NCBI GenBank assembly: GCA_964473525.1
Contig: CAYYPK010000031.1
Coordinates: forward strand, 9,955-73,954
Source: GCA-2687025 sp964473525
GTDB taxonomy: Bacteria > Poribacteria > WGA-4E > GCA-2687025
Direction of reading: 5' to 3'
DNA length: 64,000 bases
Both the position numbers and the translations under genes were made by a program. This document shows, piece after piece, positions 35,999 to 44,334 of this stretch (position 1 is the first letter of the stretch; each line of letters opens with the position of its first letter). The notes beneath the pieces are model-generated. The model was given only the letters and a program-made list of their open reading frames with translations. It was not told the origin of the DNA and made no database searches.

Positions 35999-38065
35999 AT
36001 GAAGAGCAACGGCGATGCAACGCGGCTGGAGATGGCCCACGTCCTCTTCATGGACGTCGTCGGCTACACCCGTCTGTCGCTGGAGCGGCAAGGCGCCTGC
36101 ATCCAGCAACTCCAAGCCCTCGTGCGCGGCACGCCGACCTTCCAGCAGGCCGAAGCGGACGGGTTCCTCCTCAGTCACCCGTCCGGCGACGGGATGGCGC
36201 TGGCGTTCTTCGACGACCCCACCGCGCCGGTGCGGTGTGCGTTGGAGATCGCGGACAGGATGCGTGGCGGGCAGAACATCGAGTTGCGGATGGGCGTTCA
36301 TTCCGGCCCAGTAACGCGCGGCGAGGACATCAACGGCATGCCCAACGTGCGCGGGCAGGCCATCAACATGGCGAACCGCGTGATGGACTGCGGCGACGCC
36401 GGCCATATCCTCGTGTCGCGCAGCGCCGGTGACATCCTCAGCGAACTCACCAGGTGGGCAGAGGCGCTCGTCGATCTTGGCGAGGCAGAGATAAAGCACG
36501 GCGAGAGCATCGGCCTGTACAGCCTCGTGGATGGGGGCCTCGGCAATCCCGCTCGTCCGTCTCGGCTCCCCTCCGCGGCACTGGAGCCCGTGGAACCCAC
36601 GCCGCCCAGTGGCGCGCACGTGGCGCTCCTGTACCGCCGCAACGCGCAGCCCGACGGGGCAGTGCTCGACGCGCTTGATGAGCACCTGCGGGAGGCGGGC
36701 CACACGGTCTTCATAGACCGGCACATGACGGTCGGGATCGAGTGGGCGCGTGAGATCGAAGGTCAGATACGCGCTGCGGACATCGTCGTCGCGCTACTGT
36801 CGGCCAGCTCGGTGCGCAGCGAGATGCTGGACTACGAGGTGCGCGTCGCGCATGAGGCGGCGCAGGCGCAGGACGGCCGCCCGCGGATGTTACCCATACG
36901 CGTGGACTACGACGGAGCCCTCCCTCCACCCATGGCGGCGATCCTGGACCAGCTCCAGCAGTTCATCTGGACGTCAGCCGACGACAACGACCAGATGGTG
37001 ACGGAGATCGCGCAGGCCATCGACGGCCCGGCGCCCGTGGTCGATGCGGGCGAGGTATCCACGCCGGTCGGCGGCGCCGTTCCCATCGACTCGAAGCTCT
37101 ACGTCGTCAGGCCGACCGACGACCAGTTCCACCGCGCCGTCTCACGGAAGGACAGCATCGTGCTCGTGAAGGGCGCGCGGCAGATGGGCAAGACGTCTCT
37201 GCTCGCCCGAGGCCTGCAGCAGGCGCGCGACATGGGCGTGCAGGCGCTGTTCACTGATTTGCAGGCGTTGAGCCCCGAGCAGGTGTCGTCGCCGGAGGAG
37301 TTCTTCCTGGCGATGGCGTACTCCCTCGCGGATCAGATGGACCTCGACGTGTTCCCAGAGGAGCGTTGGACGGATCGCCTCGGGCCGGGCGTGAATTTCG
37401 AGCGCTACCTGCGACGGGTCGTGCTTGCGGACGCCGATCACGTCCTATGGGCGCTGGACGAGGTGGACCGCATGTTCATCACCGACTACGCAAGCGAGGT
37501 GTTCGGGCTGTTCCGGTCGTGGCACAACAAGCGCGCGCTCGACCCCGATGGACCGTGGAGTCGTCTCACGTTGGCTATCGCGTACGCCACGGAGGCGCAC
37601 CTGTTCATCACGGACGTGAACCAGTCGCCGTTCAACGTAGGCACGCGCCTCGAGCTAGCCGACTTCGACGTGGCGCAGATAGCCGAACTCAATCGCCGCC
37701 ACGGCGCGCCGCTGAGCGCGACGGACGTCGACGCGTTCGCGCGTCTGGTCGGTGGGCACCCGTACCTCGTGCAGCGCGGGTTCCAGGCGTTCGTAGAGGG
37801 TGGCGTGACCTACGCGACGCTCGAAGCGACGGCTGCCGACGACGACGGCCCCTACGGCGACCATCTGCGACGCATCCTTTTCCTGCTTGCGCAGAACGAT
37901 CAGCGCCGCGCCGCGGTCGCGGGCCTCACGCAAGGCTCCATCGATGTCGACCCCGAGACGTTCTATCACCTGCGCACGGCGGGACTGCTGACCGGAGCAT
38001 CGATGCGGCAGGCGGAGTTCAGGAACGGGCTGTACGCCGACTACCTCGGCAGGCATCTGGCGTAG
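35999..38065 (+). CDS. Nucleotide cyclase-TIR-AAA ATPase fusion protein
   Basis: A 688-residue, three-domain signalling protein. Residues 10-178 form a class III nucleotidyl cyclase: metal-binding Asp19 (FMDVVGYTRL) and Asp64 (HPSGDGMALAFF), the MGVHSGPV strand, and Asn123/Arg127 (INMANRV), the N-x3-R pair that stabilises the transition state. Residues about 205-341 form a TIR-type domain (HVALLYRRN, LREAGHTVFIDRHMTVGIEW, IVVALLSASSV), with Glu280 (LDYEV) at the catalytic position of NAD-cleaving TIRs. Residues about 362-688 form an AAA_35-like ATPase with Walker A GARQMGKTS (392-400) and Walker B VLWALDEVD (482-490). No transmembrane segment is seen. A nuclease gene follows after 68 bp. The fusion recalls Pycsar and other cyclic-nucleotide or TIR defences; the role is inferred. 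Confidence 0.85.
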   Translation: MKSNGDATRLEMAHVLFMDVVGYTRLSLERQGACIQQLQALVRGTPTFQQAEADGFLLSHPSGDGMALAFFDDPTAPVRCALEIADRMRGGQNIELRMGVHSGPVTRGEDINGMPNVRGQAINMANRVMDCGDAGHILVSRSAGDILSELTRWAEALVDLGEAEIKHGESIGLYSLVDGGLGNPARPSRLPSAALEPVEPTPPSGAHVALLYRRNAQPDGAVLDALDEHLREAGHTVFIDRHMTVGIEWAREIEGQIRAADIVVALLSASSVRSEMLDYEVRVAHEAAQAQDGRPRMLPIRVDYDGALPPPMAAILDQLQQFIWTSADDNDQMVTEIAQAIDGPAPVVDAGEVSTPVGGAVPIDSKLYVVRPTDDQFHRAVSRKDSIVLVKGARQMGKTSLLARGLQQARDMGVQALFTDLQALSPEQVSSPEEFFLAMAYSLADQMDLDVFPEERWTDRLGPGVNFERYLRRVVLADADHVLWALDEVDRMFITDYASEVFGLFRSWHNKRALDPDGPWSRLTLAIAYATEAHLFITDVNQSPFNVGTRLELADFDVAQIAELNRRHGAPLSATDVDAFARLVGGHPYLVQRGFQAFVEGGVTYATLEATAADDDGPYGDHLRRILFLLAQNDQRRAAVAGLTQGSIDVDPETFYHLRTAGLLTGASMRQAEFRNGLYADYLGRHLA

Positions 38066-38133
38066 GCTGCCGCCGCCCTCGCGCGTGTCGCGCATCGGCC
38101 TTGGCAGCAAACGATAGGGAGTTCGCAGGACGC

Positions 38134-39300
38134 ATGCCCATCTATGAGATAACCGACGGAGGGTTGGCGCCCGTCTCGCCAACTACGTTCGCTGACGAGG
38201 ACATCAAGGAACGCGAGGACCTCCAACAGCTCGTCAAGGGCCGGATCGCTGTTCTCGCTGGCGAGTTGCCAGACGTAGACGAATTGATGGTGCTCTCGGA
38301 GGAATTTAGCGACTGGGAGGACAGCCGTCGGCGCATCGACCTCCTCTGTCTAGACAAGGACGCTGGTCTCGTCGTCGTTGAACTGAAGCGCACCGAGGAC
38401 GGCGGCCACATGGACCTACAGGCTCTGCGATACGCCGCGATGGTGTCGGCAATGACGTTTGAGCAGGCTGCTCGTGCGCACGGCGCGTACCTGCGCAACG
38501 AGGCCCACGCTGAGGCGAAGGGTGAGGATGTCGCTGAGGACATCACTGCGCATGCTGCGTCGTCCATCCTCGCGTTCCTGGAGTGGGACGAACCCGACGA
38601 GGACAGCTTTGCGCAGAACGTGCGGATTGTCCTGGCGTCGGCAGAATTCTCGCGAGAACTCACAACTGCCGTCATGTGGCTGAACGAACGAGATGTCGAC
38701 ATCCGCTGCGTGCGGATGCGTCCTTACAAGCTCGACGGGACGCTGCTGATAGATGTGCAGCAGATCATCCCGCTCCCAGAATCAGTGGACTATCAGGTAC
38801 GCATTCAGGAAAAAGCGCGTAGCGAGCGGGCATCAAGGGCGGGACAACGGAATTGGGATCGCGAGCAATTCACCGCCGAGGTCCGACGCAACCGTGGCGA
38901 CGATGCAGCGACAGCTGTGGCTGACATGCTGGACTGGGCGGAGGAGCACGCTGACGATATCGCGTGGGGGAAGGGAGCCGAGGGGAGCTTCAGTCCACGT
39001 CTGGACGGCGCAGCGAATCGCTTCGCGGGCTTCATGGTGTGGACTGGGGGCACAGTCGAAAACCAGTTGCAGCAGCATGTCAAGAATGGGCCCTTCGCCG
39101 AGGAGTCACTGCGCGCCGAATGGCTAGACAGGCTCAACGCACTCCCCGGAGTGCAGCTGCCCACCGACGCCGTGTCCGCCAGACCTAGTTTCAGCCTGCC
39201 CGTCCTCCTGGCCCCGGCCGCGATGCAGGGATTCAAGGATGTCTACGAGTGGGTCATACGTACGGTACGTGACTTCGATCAGACCGACGACCCCGGTTGA
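38134..39300 (+). CDS. PD-(D/E)XK nuclease-like protein
   Basis: A 388-residue soluble protein. Its N-terminal third holds a PD-(D/E)XK nuclease core: Asp69 in RRRIDLLCLD, Glu83-x-Lys85 in LVVVELKRTEDGG, and Gln96 followed by RYAAMV, the pattern of NucS/DUF91-type and related endonucleases. The remainder (about 150-388) matches nothing I recognise and may bind DNA or a partner. The frame stays open back into the upstream gene, but the ATG at 38134 has AGGA upstream and starts the conserved MPIYEITDGG. It follows the cyclase-TIR-AAA gene by 68 bp on the same strand, so the pair probably form one unit, with nuclease activity as a second effector. It meets the NHL gene end to end. Confidence 0.75.
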   Translation: MPIYEITDGGLAPVSPTTFADEDIKEREDLQQLVKGRIAVLAGELPDVDELMVLSEEFSDWEDSRRRIDLLCLDKDAGLVVVELKRTEDGGHMDLQALRYAAMVSAMTFEQAARAHGAYLRNEAHAEAKGEDVAEDITAHAASSILAFLEWDEPDEDSFAQNVRIVLASAEFSRELTTAVMWLNERDVDIRCVRMRPYKLDGTLLIDVQQIIPLPESVDYQVRIQEKARSERASRAGQRNWDREQFTAEVRRNRGDDAATAVADMLDWAEEHADDIAWGKGAEGSFSPRLDGAANRFAGFMVWTGGTVENQLQQHVKNGPFAEESLRAEWLDRLNALPGVQLPTDAVSARPSFSLPVLLAPAAMQGFKDVYEWVIRTVRDFDQTDDPG

Positions 39301-39322
39301 GCGGGCCGCCGAGCAGGACGGC

Positions 39323-40324
39323 CTAGTGCGGCCTCGGTGTCCCCTGACACTCGTGGTGTCGCTGTGCGAACTTCTGCACCCGCCCATCCAGCTGACCGTT
39401 GATGATGTCGCCGTTGGACAGGACGGTGATGTCGTGGTTCCCGGCCATCTGCCCGGGCTCCCTGCCGAACTCGCCGAAGAAGCCGATCACCTCGCCCGTG
39501 ACGCCCACCTTCGAGATGCGTCCGTTGGGGCCGTCGCAGATAAAAAAGTGCCCGGCGGAGACATACGCAAGGTCCGACGGCCTACCGATGTGTGTCCACT
39601 GCGTGAGGAACCCGCCGTCCGGGTCGAACAACTGCACGCGCCAGTTGTTCCGGTCGGCGACGTAGACGACCCCCTCGTCGTCGACGGCAACCGCGTGCGG
39701 CAACACGAACTGTCCCGGCCCCTCGCCCGGGCCGCCCCATTCCAACATGAACTTGCCGTCTGGATCGAACTTCGCGACGCGCATGTTGCCGCCGTAGCCA
39801 TCGGTCACGTACCGCTCGCCGTGGGCGTTGAAGGCGATGTCCGTTGGCTGGTCGAAGAGCTCGCCGGTACCTAACGTGTCCTTGACGCCGAGGGTGGCGA
39901 GGATCTCGCCTTCGGGCGACATCTGATAGATGACGTGTCCGCCGTCGTCGGTGAGCCACACGTTGTCGTCGGCGTCGCAGGTCACCATGTGCGGGCGCCC
40001 GAAGTCGACGTGGTCCCACGAGAACAGGATGGCGCCGTCCGCGTCGAAGCAGATGAGCGGAGGAGCGTCGCTTCCGCGATGGAAGAGGTAGATGCGGTCC
40101 TGGGAGTCGGTCTCGACGCCAGCGACCTGACCCAAGGTCCAGTCCTCGGGCAGGGCGCCCCACCCGGGCACGACATCGTATCCCAGGTCGACGGGGCTGT
40201 CTGTCACTTCCCAGGCGCGTGTGCGCAGCAGGCTCCCGTCATCCATCGCACTGCCATCGACACCCAGGACGGGGCCATCCTTCACTTGCCACGCCCGCTT
40301 GCCTGGTTGATTCTCGAAAGCCAT
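39323..40324 (-). CDS. NHL-repeat beta-propeller protein
   Basis: A 333-residue six-bladed propeller of the NHL type. Repeats such as GQFVLPHAVAVDDEGVVYVA, DRNNWRVQLFDPDG and QPTDIAFNAHGERYVTDGYG are plain, and the sequence resembles peptidyl-alpha-hydroxyglycine lyase-like proteins common in Poribacteria and Planctomycetes. No signal peptide is seen, so it is predicted to be cytoplasmic unless the start is wrong. The ATG at 40324 has GGGAGG upstream. The ligand is unknown. It is divergent from the methyltransferase gene across 258 bp that show no clear promoter. Confidence 0.82.
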   Translation of the reverse strand: MAFENQPGKRAWQVKDGPVLGVDGSAMDDGSLLRTRAWEVTDSPVDLGYDVVPGWGALPEDWTLGQVAGVETDSQDRIYLFHRGSDAPPLICFDADGAILFSWDHVDFGRPHMVTCDADDNVWLTDDGGHVIYQMSPEGEILATLGVKDTLGTGELFDQPTDIAFNAHGERYVTDGYGGNMRVAKFDPDGKFMLEWGGPGEGPGQFVLPHAVAVDDEGVVYVADRNNWRVQLFDPDGGFLTQWTHIGRPSDLAYVSAGHFFICDGPNGRISKVGVTGEVIGFFGEFGREPGQMAGNHDITVLSNGDIINGQLDGRVQKFAQRHHECQGTPRPH

Positions 40325-40582
40325 TGGGCCTCCCTACGGTTGTCGTGGGCCTGGGTCCCACGCCGGCGTTGGGGCGCGAACGTCGCCTGGGGCCTGCGAC
40401 CCGCCAAGCTGCACGGTAGCACAGGCTTGGCGACGTCGCGAAGGCATTGCCCACACGCGACAGTGCATCCGGGCGGCTGTATTGGCGGGATCGCGTCCGC
40501 GCCAGTCTCGCCTCGCTGCAGCGGCCGGTTCGCGTGACGCGCCGTGTGTCGTCAGCCAGAGAGAGGAGATCGACAGCATCCC

Positions 40583-41314
40583 ATGAAGGGCTACACGCCA
40601 GGCATGAGCTTCGACGAGGGCGCCGCCCGGACGTACGACGACTCCCTGCGCGGCGACGAGGATGCCGCGGTCGAATTCCTAGCGTCGCTGGCGCAATCGG
40701 GTTCTGCTCTGGAGCTCGCGATCGGCACCGGTCGGATCGCGTTGCCCCTCGCCGGCCGCGGACTCCGCGTCGATGGTATCGACATCTCACAGCCCATGGT
40801 CGATCAGCTGCGCAGCAAACCTGGCGGAGATCAGCTTGCGGTCACGATCGGCGACTTCGCCGACGTGCCGGTTTCCGGCGAGTACGGGCTGATATACGTC
40901 GTGTTCAACACGTTCTTCAACCTGCTGACGCAGGACGACCAGGTACGCTGCTTTGAGAACGTCGCGGCCCATCTCACGGAGGATGGCGTCTTCGTGATTG
41001 AGGCGTACGTTCCTGCATTCCTTGTGCGGCTGCGTAACGATCAGTATGTGGACGCGGAAGCCGTTGAGGTCGACGAGGTCCGGCTCGACGTGCTGCGGCA
41101 CGACCTGGCGACGCAGAGGATCGACGAGAGCCACGTGTCGCTGTCAGCCTCGGGAGTGAGCCTGAACCCGGTGGTGCAGCGGTACGCCTGGCCTAGCGAA
41201 CTTGACCTCATGGCCCGCATAGCCGGACTGCGCTTGAAGGAGCGCTGGGGCAGCTGGGGTCGCGACCCCTTCACGTCCGCCAGCGGGAACTGCGTCTCCG
41301 TCTACGGACGCTAA
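40583..41314 (+). CDS. Class I SAM-dependent methyltransferase
   Basis: A 243-residue methyltransferase. Motif I is ALELAIGTGRIALPLAGRG, the acidic end of strand two is VDGIDISQPMV, and motif IV is YGLIYVVFNTFFNLL. The family methylates small molecules or proteins, and no substrate is evident. The frame extends upstream to a GTG at 40544, but the ATG at 40583 is favoured with GAGGAG upstream (spacing rather long at about 12); the ATG at 40604 is a less likely alternative. It is a single gene, convergent with the acetyltransferase gene that follows. Confidence 0.85.
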   Translation: MKGYTPGMSFDEGAARTYDDSLRGDEDAAVEFLASLAQSGSALELAIGTGRIALPLAGRGLRVDGIDISQPMVDQLRSKPGGDQLAVTIGDFADVPVSGEYGLIYVVFNTFFNLLTQDDQVRCFENVAAHLTEDGVFVIEAYVPAFLVRLRNDQYVDAEAVEVDEVRLDVLRHDLATQRIDESHVSLSASGVSLNPVVQRYAWPSELDLMARIAGLRLKERWGSWGRDPFTSASGNCVSVYGR

Positions 41315-41416
41315 ACGGCCGCTGACACAATGCCCATGCGGACGGCCGAACGCACGGCAGGCGCGGGATAGCGGCACACCTACGGCCGAAAGTCCTGACG
41401 CGATTCCCCAGCCCCA

Positions 41417-42670
41417 CTATCCCCACGGGCCGCTTGCGGTAGGTTGGCGGGGGAACCATGCGCTCAGAACAGTCGCCGCTGATGGATGGATGCTCTCCCG
41501 GTCAGAGATGGGAGCTTCCTCAAAGGAGAGGATTCCTAGCAGGAGTTTCGTCAGAGATCCCTGGTCGGTTTGCATGCGAAACGCCGCATCGCCCACGGTT
41601 ACGTCTGTGGTGACAGCTCCATCGCCAACCCTCAAGCCGACACGCTGGCTCTCAAAGCCGATCTCAATCTCGCCGCGCCAATCCGCAGCACTGCTGGAAC
41701 GCAACCGCAGTTCCAATTCGGGGGTCAGTTTGCTCAGCAGGGAAGCGAGATGGACTATCTGAATCATGTTCGAGGCGCGTCCACCCTGACGCTCAATCAA
41801 CGTGAAAGCGATGTCTGCCCCTGTCAGTATCCGCAGAACGGCTGCATCAAAGGGAAGGCGAGAGCTGACAGAACTGACGCCGCGTTCGGCAGCAAGGTGG
41901 AGGATCTGTTGCATCAATCCCACCAACGCATCTGGGCGTGAGAGGTTGAATGCGACCTCGCCAATCGACCTGCCGCCATCCCCGGCGAACAGATAGCCTT
42001 CGACGATGCCATCGGCTTCGTAGACCAGCCGCAACGGATTGGGAGAAGAGGGTCGGCTGGGCAGCTTGGCGTTCGGGTCGAGATCTCGGACCTTGGAGCC
42101 ACTGCGTCCATTGTTGAACACTCCGTACAGTTCGTCGTTGCGAACCGCATCGCGGCTGGCGTCATAGGGCCGGACCTCACCAGGCAGACCTTCCGGGGGA
42201 CGAAAGACCTCCTGCACAGACATGAGGTTCGCCCCGGCGCGGACGGGTTCGATTGGGAATTCAACGGAACGCCTGGGAAGGGGGACGTAGCCGAAACGGC
42301 GATAGAAGATGGAGGAACCGCCCAGCCTGGAGATGTCGCAATCGCTGTCGCGCATCCATTGAACGACATCGCGCATCAATGCGCTGCCGTAGCCCTTACC
42401 CTGGAATTGGGGCAGGACAGAGACTTCCCCGACATCCGCTTTGACGATTTCGCAACTCCCGACGCATAGACGTTCGGGCTTGACGATCGCCACTCCGACA
42501 ACTGTCCCTTCGACCTCCAGAACGCGGAACCGTTGCGCGTCTCTTACTGCTAGCTTGTGCCAGCTATGCCACCTGTCAGAGTTCTCCTCGACTTGGAAGG
42601 CCCTCACCATGACCTCGAAGATCGCTTCCGTGTCATCAGCAACGCCGCTACGCGAACGAAATCCCTGCAT
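41417..42670 (-). CDS. Eis-like GNAT acetyltransferase
   Basis: A 417-residue protein with the Eis-type layout: an N-terminal GNAT domain with the acetyl-CoA motif VLPQFQGKGYGSALM, a second GNAT-like domain, and a C-terminal SCP2-like domain (about 310-400). Eis proteins acetylate amines, including aminoglycosides and polyamines in some species; the substrate here is unknown. Base composition is lower than that of neighbours: two 60-base lines counted by hand (41521 and 41701) give 52 and 55 % G+C. With the adjoining tRNA-Ser gene this suggests acquisition by transfer. The ATG at 42670 has a GGGA-type ribosome-binding site. Confidence 0.82.
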   Translation of the reverse strand: MQGFRSRSGVADDTEAIFEVMVRAFQVEENSDRWHSWHKLAVRDAQRFRVLEVEGTVVGVAIVKPERLCVGSCEIVKADVGEVSVLPQFQGKGYGSALMRDVVQWMRDSDCDISRLGGSSIFYRRFGYVPLPRRSVEFPIEPVRAGANLMSVQEVFRPPEGLPGEVRPYDASRDAVRNDELYGVFNNGRSGSKVRDLDPNAKLPSRPSSPNPLRLVYEADGIVEGYLFAGDGGRSIGEVAFNLSRPDALVGLMQQILHLAAERGVSSVSSRLPFDAAVLRILTGADIAFTLIERQGGRASNMIQIVHLASLLSKLTPELELRLRSSSAADWRGEIEIGFESQRVGLRVGDGAVTTDVTVGDAAFRMQTDQGSLTKLLLGILSFEEAPISDRESIHPSAATVLSAWFPRQPTASGPWG

Positions 42671-42986
42671 GTTCTCTATTCCCGTGATAGCTTGGCTCTG
42701 CCAGATCAGGTCATGCGCCGATCGGCGCTCTCGCGCTGCTACCTGCGTTGATGAGAGGGACGCGCTGAAAGCCCGGCCTGATGCCTAGCCTCGATAGGCT
42801 TGAGTATCTCTTGCTTGTCGATGTGACGCTTGGGCAGGGCCAGGATCCCCAAGCGAGATCGGCCCAGGAGTCTGGGCCAGAAGCGCGGTTGAGGTTCCTC
42901 GGGACAGAATCAGGCCGATACCAGCGAGGACGGCTGACAGTGCTTGTCACCGGGAAGGCAGTGCATCACAGGCAAGGAAGAGCTGG
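42671..42986. other. Intergenic region between tRNA-Ser and the acetyltransferase gene (316 bp)
   Basis: Compared with the surrounding genes this stretch has an unremarkable sequence and no convincing gene. Short frames on either strand lack ribosome-binding sites and recognisable features; one minus-strand frame contains a short hydrophobic run but has no ATG, GTG or TTG start. No integrase or clear direct repeat of the tRNA end is present. Confidence 0.5.
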
Positions 42987-43076
42987 TGGCGGAGAGAGAG
43001 GGATTCGAACCCTCGGTGACATTGCTGCCACACATGATTTCCAGTCATGCCAGTTAAGCCGCTCCTGCATCTCTCC
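42987..43076 (-). tRNA. tRNA-Ser (anticodon GGA), CCA encoded
   Basis: The minus strand folds as a class II tRNA. A 7-bp acceptor stem pairs GGAGAGA (43076-43070) with TCTCTCC, followed by discriminator G and an encoded CCA (42989-42987). The anticodon arm is CATGA-CTGGAAA-TCATG, giving anticodon GGA, which reads UCC and UCU. A long variable arm is present, and the T arm reads GAGGGTTCGAATCCCTC. It lies between the potassium-channel gene and the acetyltransferase gene on the same strand. Confidence 0.96.
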
Positions 43077-43139
43077 GCGCGGCTGTCGGGAATGGTAGAG
43101 GCCCATCGGAACGGCAGTCAAGAGCCACTGGCAGGGGAT

Positions 43140-44240
43140 CTAGCGGCCGACCGCCGCGACCCGTGACGCAGCCATTGCCGCTTCGAATCGCGCCCAGTCG
43201 AACCCGGGGAAGGAGATGACCGATATAGCGTCGCCCTCACCGATCGTATCGTCGGGGGATGGAGCGACGATGGGGTGCTCTCCCGACTTAACCAGCGCCA
43301 GCGGGTTAACGAGCACGCCCGTGGCGCCAGAGGCCTCCATCGCCGCGAGGACGAACTCCCGCCACGTCCATCCGACGGTGCGCGATGGCACGACCGTGTC
43401 CGGGTTCGCCCCTTCGGTGTTGAGCAGCAGCCGCTGCACGATCGGGGCGCTGTGCGTGTCCTGGCACTCCTGTACGAGCGCGAGCACCTCCAGGTGCTCC
43501 ATGATCGCCGTCGAGTCGATGTCGTCGAACATCCACCCGTTCTCCGCGCTGACAAGCACGTGCAGGATACGCGTCGTTTCGTCCACGAAGCGGGCGACCA
43601 GGTCGACGACGGTGCGTGTCGTGCCGTCGGATTCCGGCAGCGACGCCTCAATCGGGAACACGATGACGGCGGTATTCTCGCGGATGCGCGCGCGTTCGTA
43701 CGTACCTTGGTCGAGTATCGATCCGCGGATGAAGTGTACGTTGTCCAGGCCTGCGGCGGCCGTGGGCAGTTCGTCGAGCGTGTCGTCCACGACGCAGACC
43801 GGTACCTCCCGCTCGACGTGGCGCAATTCCGCCACCAGCGCCTCGAAGCGCGATGTCCCCGGGTAGTTGAACAGCACGTAGCCGTCTTTGTACGGGTTCC
43901 TCATGAGTCCTGACCGTCTACGCGCCCGCCTGTCCTCGCGTTCGTCGAAGATCGCCCCGATGGTCGCGCCGAGGATGGCGATGTCGATGAGTCCGAAGAA
44001 CATCGTCGCCATGCGTCCGAGCAACGTCTGCGCTGGCCGGTTGCCGAAGCCGACGGTTGTCGCCGTCTGCCACACCTGCCAGACCGCTTCCTCCCAGCTC
44101 ACACCCTCGATGTAGCGGTACGCAAACAGGAAGAGAACCGACACCACGACCGCAGTGGCGAGCAGGTCGATTAGCCATAGCATTGGGCGGCGGACGGCGA
44201 ATCTGCGCCGAACATGCTGCGGGATGAGTAGAAGGATCAA
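43140..44240 (-). CDS. Two-TM potassium-channel-like protein with RCK-like domain
   Basis: A 366-residue membrane protein. Two transmembrane helices (about 21-41 and 74-98) flank a pore helix and selectivity filter TTVGFGN (61-67), close to the classic TVGYG. The cytoplasmic part resembles an RCK/TrkA_N regulatory domain (about 115-250) with a TrkA_C-like end (about 290-360). Its first strand reads GYVLFNYPGTSRFEALV, without the GxGxxG dinucleotide motif, so NAD binding is doubtful. The start is a TTG at 44240 with GGAGG upstream. It follows pspA by 94 bp on the same strand; a channel beside PspA and a YjfI-like gene suggests a role in envelope stress or membrane-potential control. Confidence 0.82.
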   Translation of the reverse strand: MILLLIPQHVRRRFAVRRPMLWLIDLLATAVVVSVLFLFAYRYIEGVSWEEAVWQVWQTATTVGFGNRPAQTLLGRMATMFFGLIDIAILGATIGAIFDEREDRRARRRSGLMRNPYKDGYVLFNYPGTSRFEALVAELRHVEREVPVCVVDDTLDELPTAAAGLDNVHFIRGSILDQGTYERARIRENTAVIVFPIEASLPESDGTTRTVVDLVARFVDETTRILHVLVSAENGWMFDDIDSTAIMEHLEVLALVQECQDTHSAPIVQRLLLNTEGANPDTVVPSRTVGWTWREFVLAAMEASGATGVLVNPLALVKSGEHPIVAPSPDDTIGEGDAISVISFPGFDWARFEAAMAASRVAAVGR

Positions 44241-44334
44241 GCGCGCGGGCCTCCACTACCCCGGCTCCCCATATCGTGTCCCGTGCCCGCGCAGGCGCCA
44301 ACACCGCCCCGCGCGACGGGCAGCGCCCGAGCGC

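Noticed and set aside
37366..38133. Extension of the nuclease frame into the cyclase-TIR-AAA gene
   Set aside because: The overlapping translation is arginine-rich shadow sequence; the ATG at 38134 with AGGA upstream starts the conserved part.
40553..43010. Possible attachment-site pair: GGAGAGAGAG at the tRNA end and AGAGAGAGGAG near 40556
   Set aside because: The match is a short, simple purine run and no integrase or longer direct repeat supports it.
42781..43098. Plus-strand frame containing GERGIRTLGD
   Set aside because: That peptide is the well-known false translation of the reverse strand of a tRNA-Ser gene.
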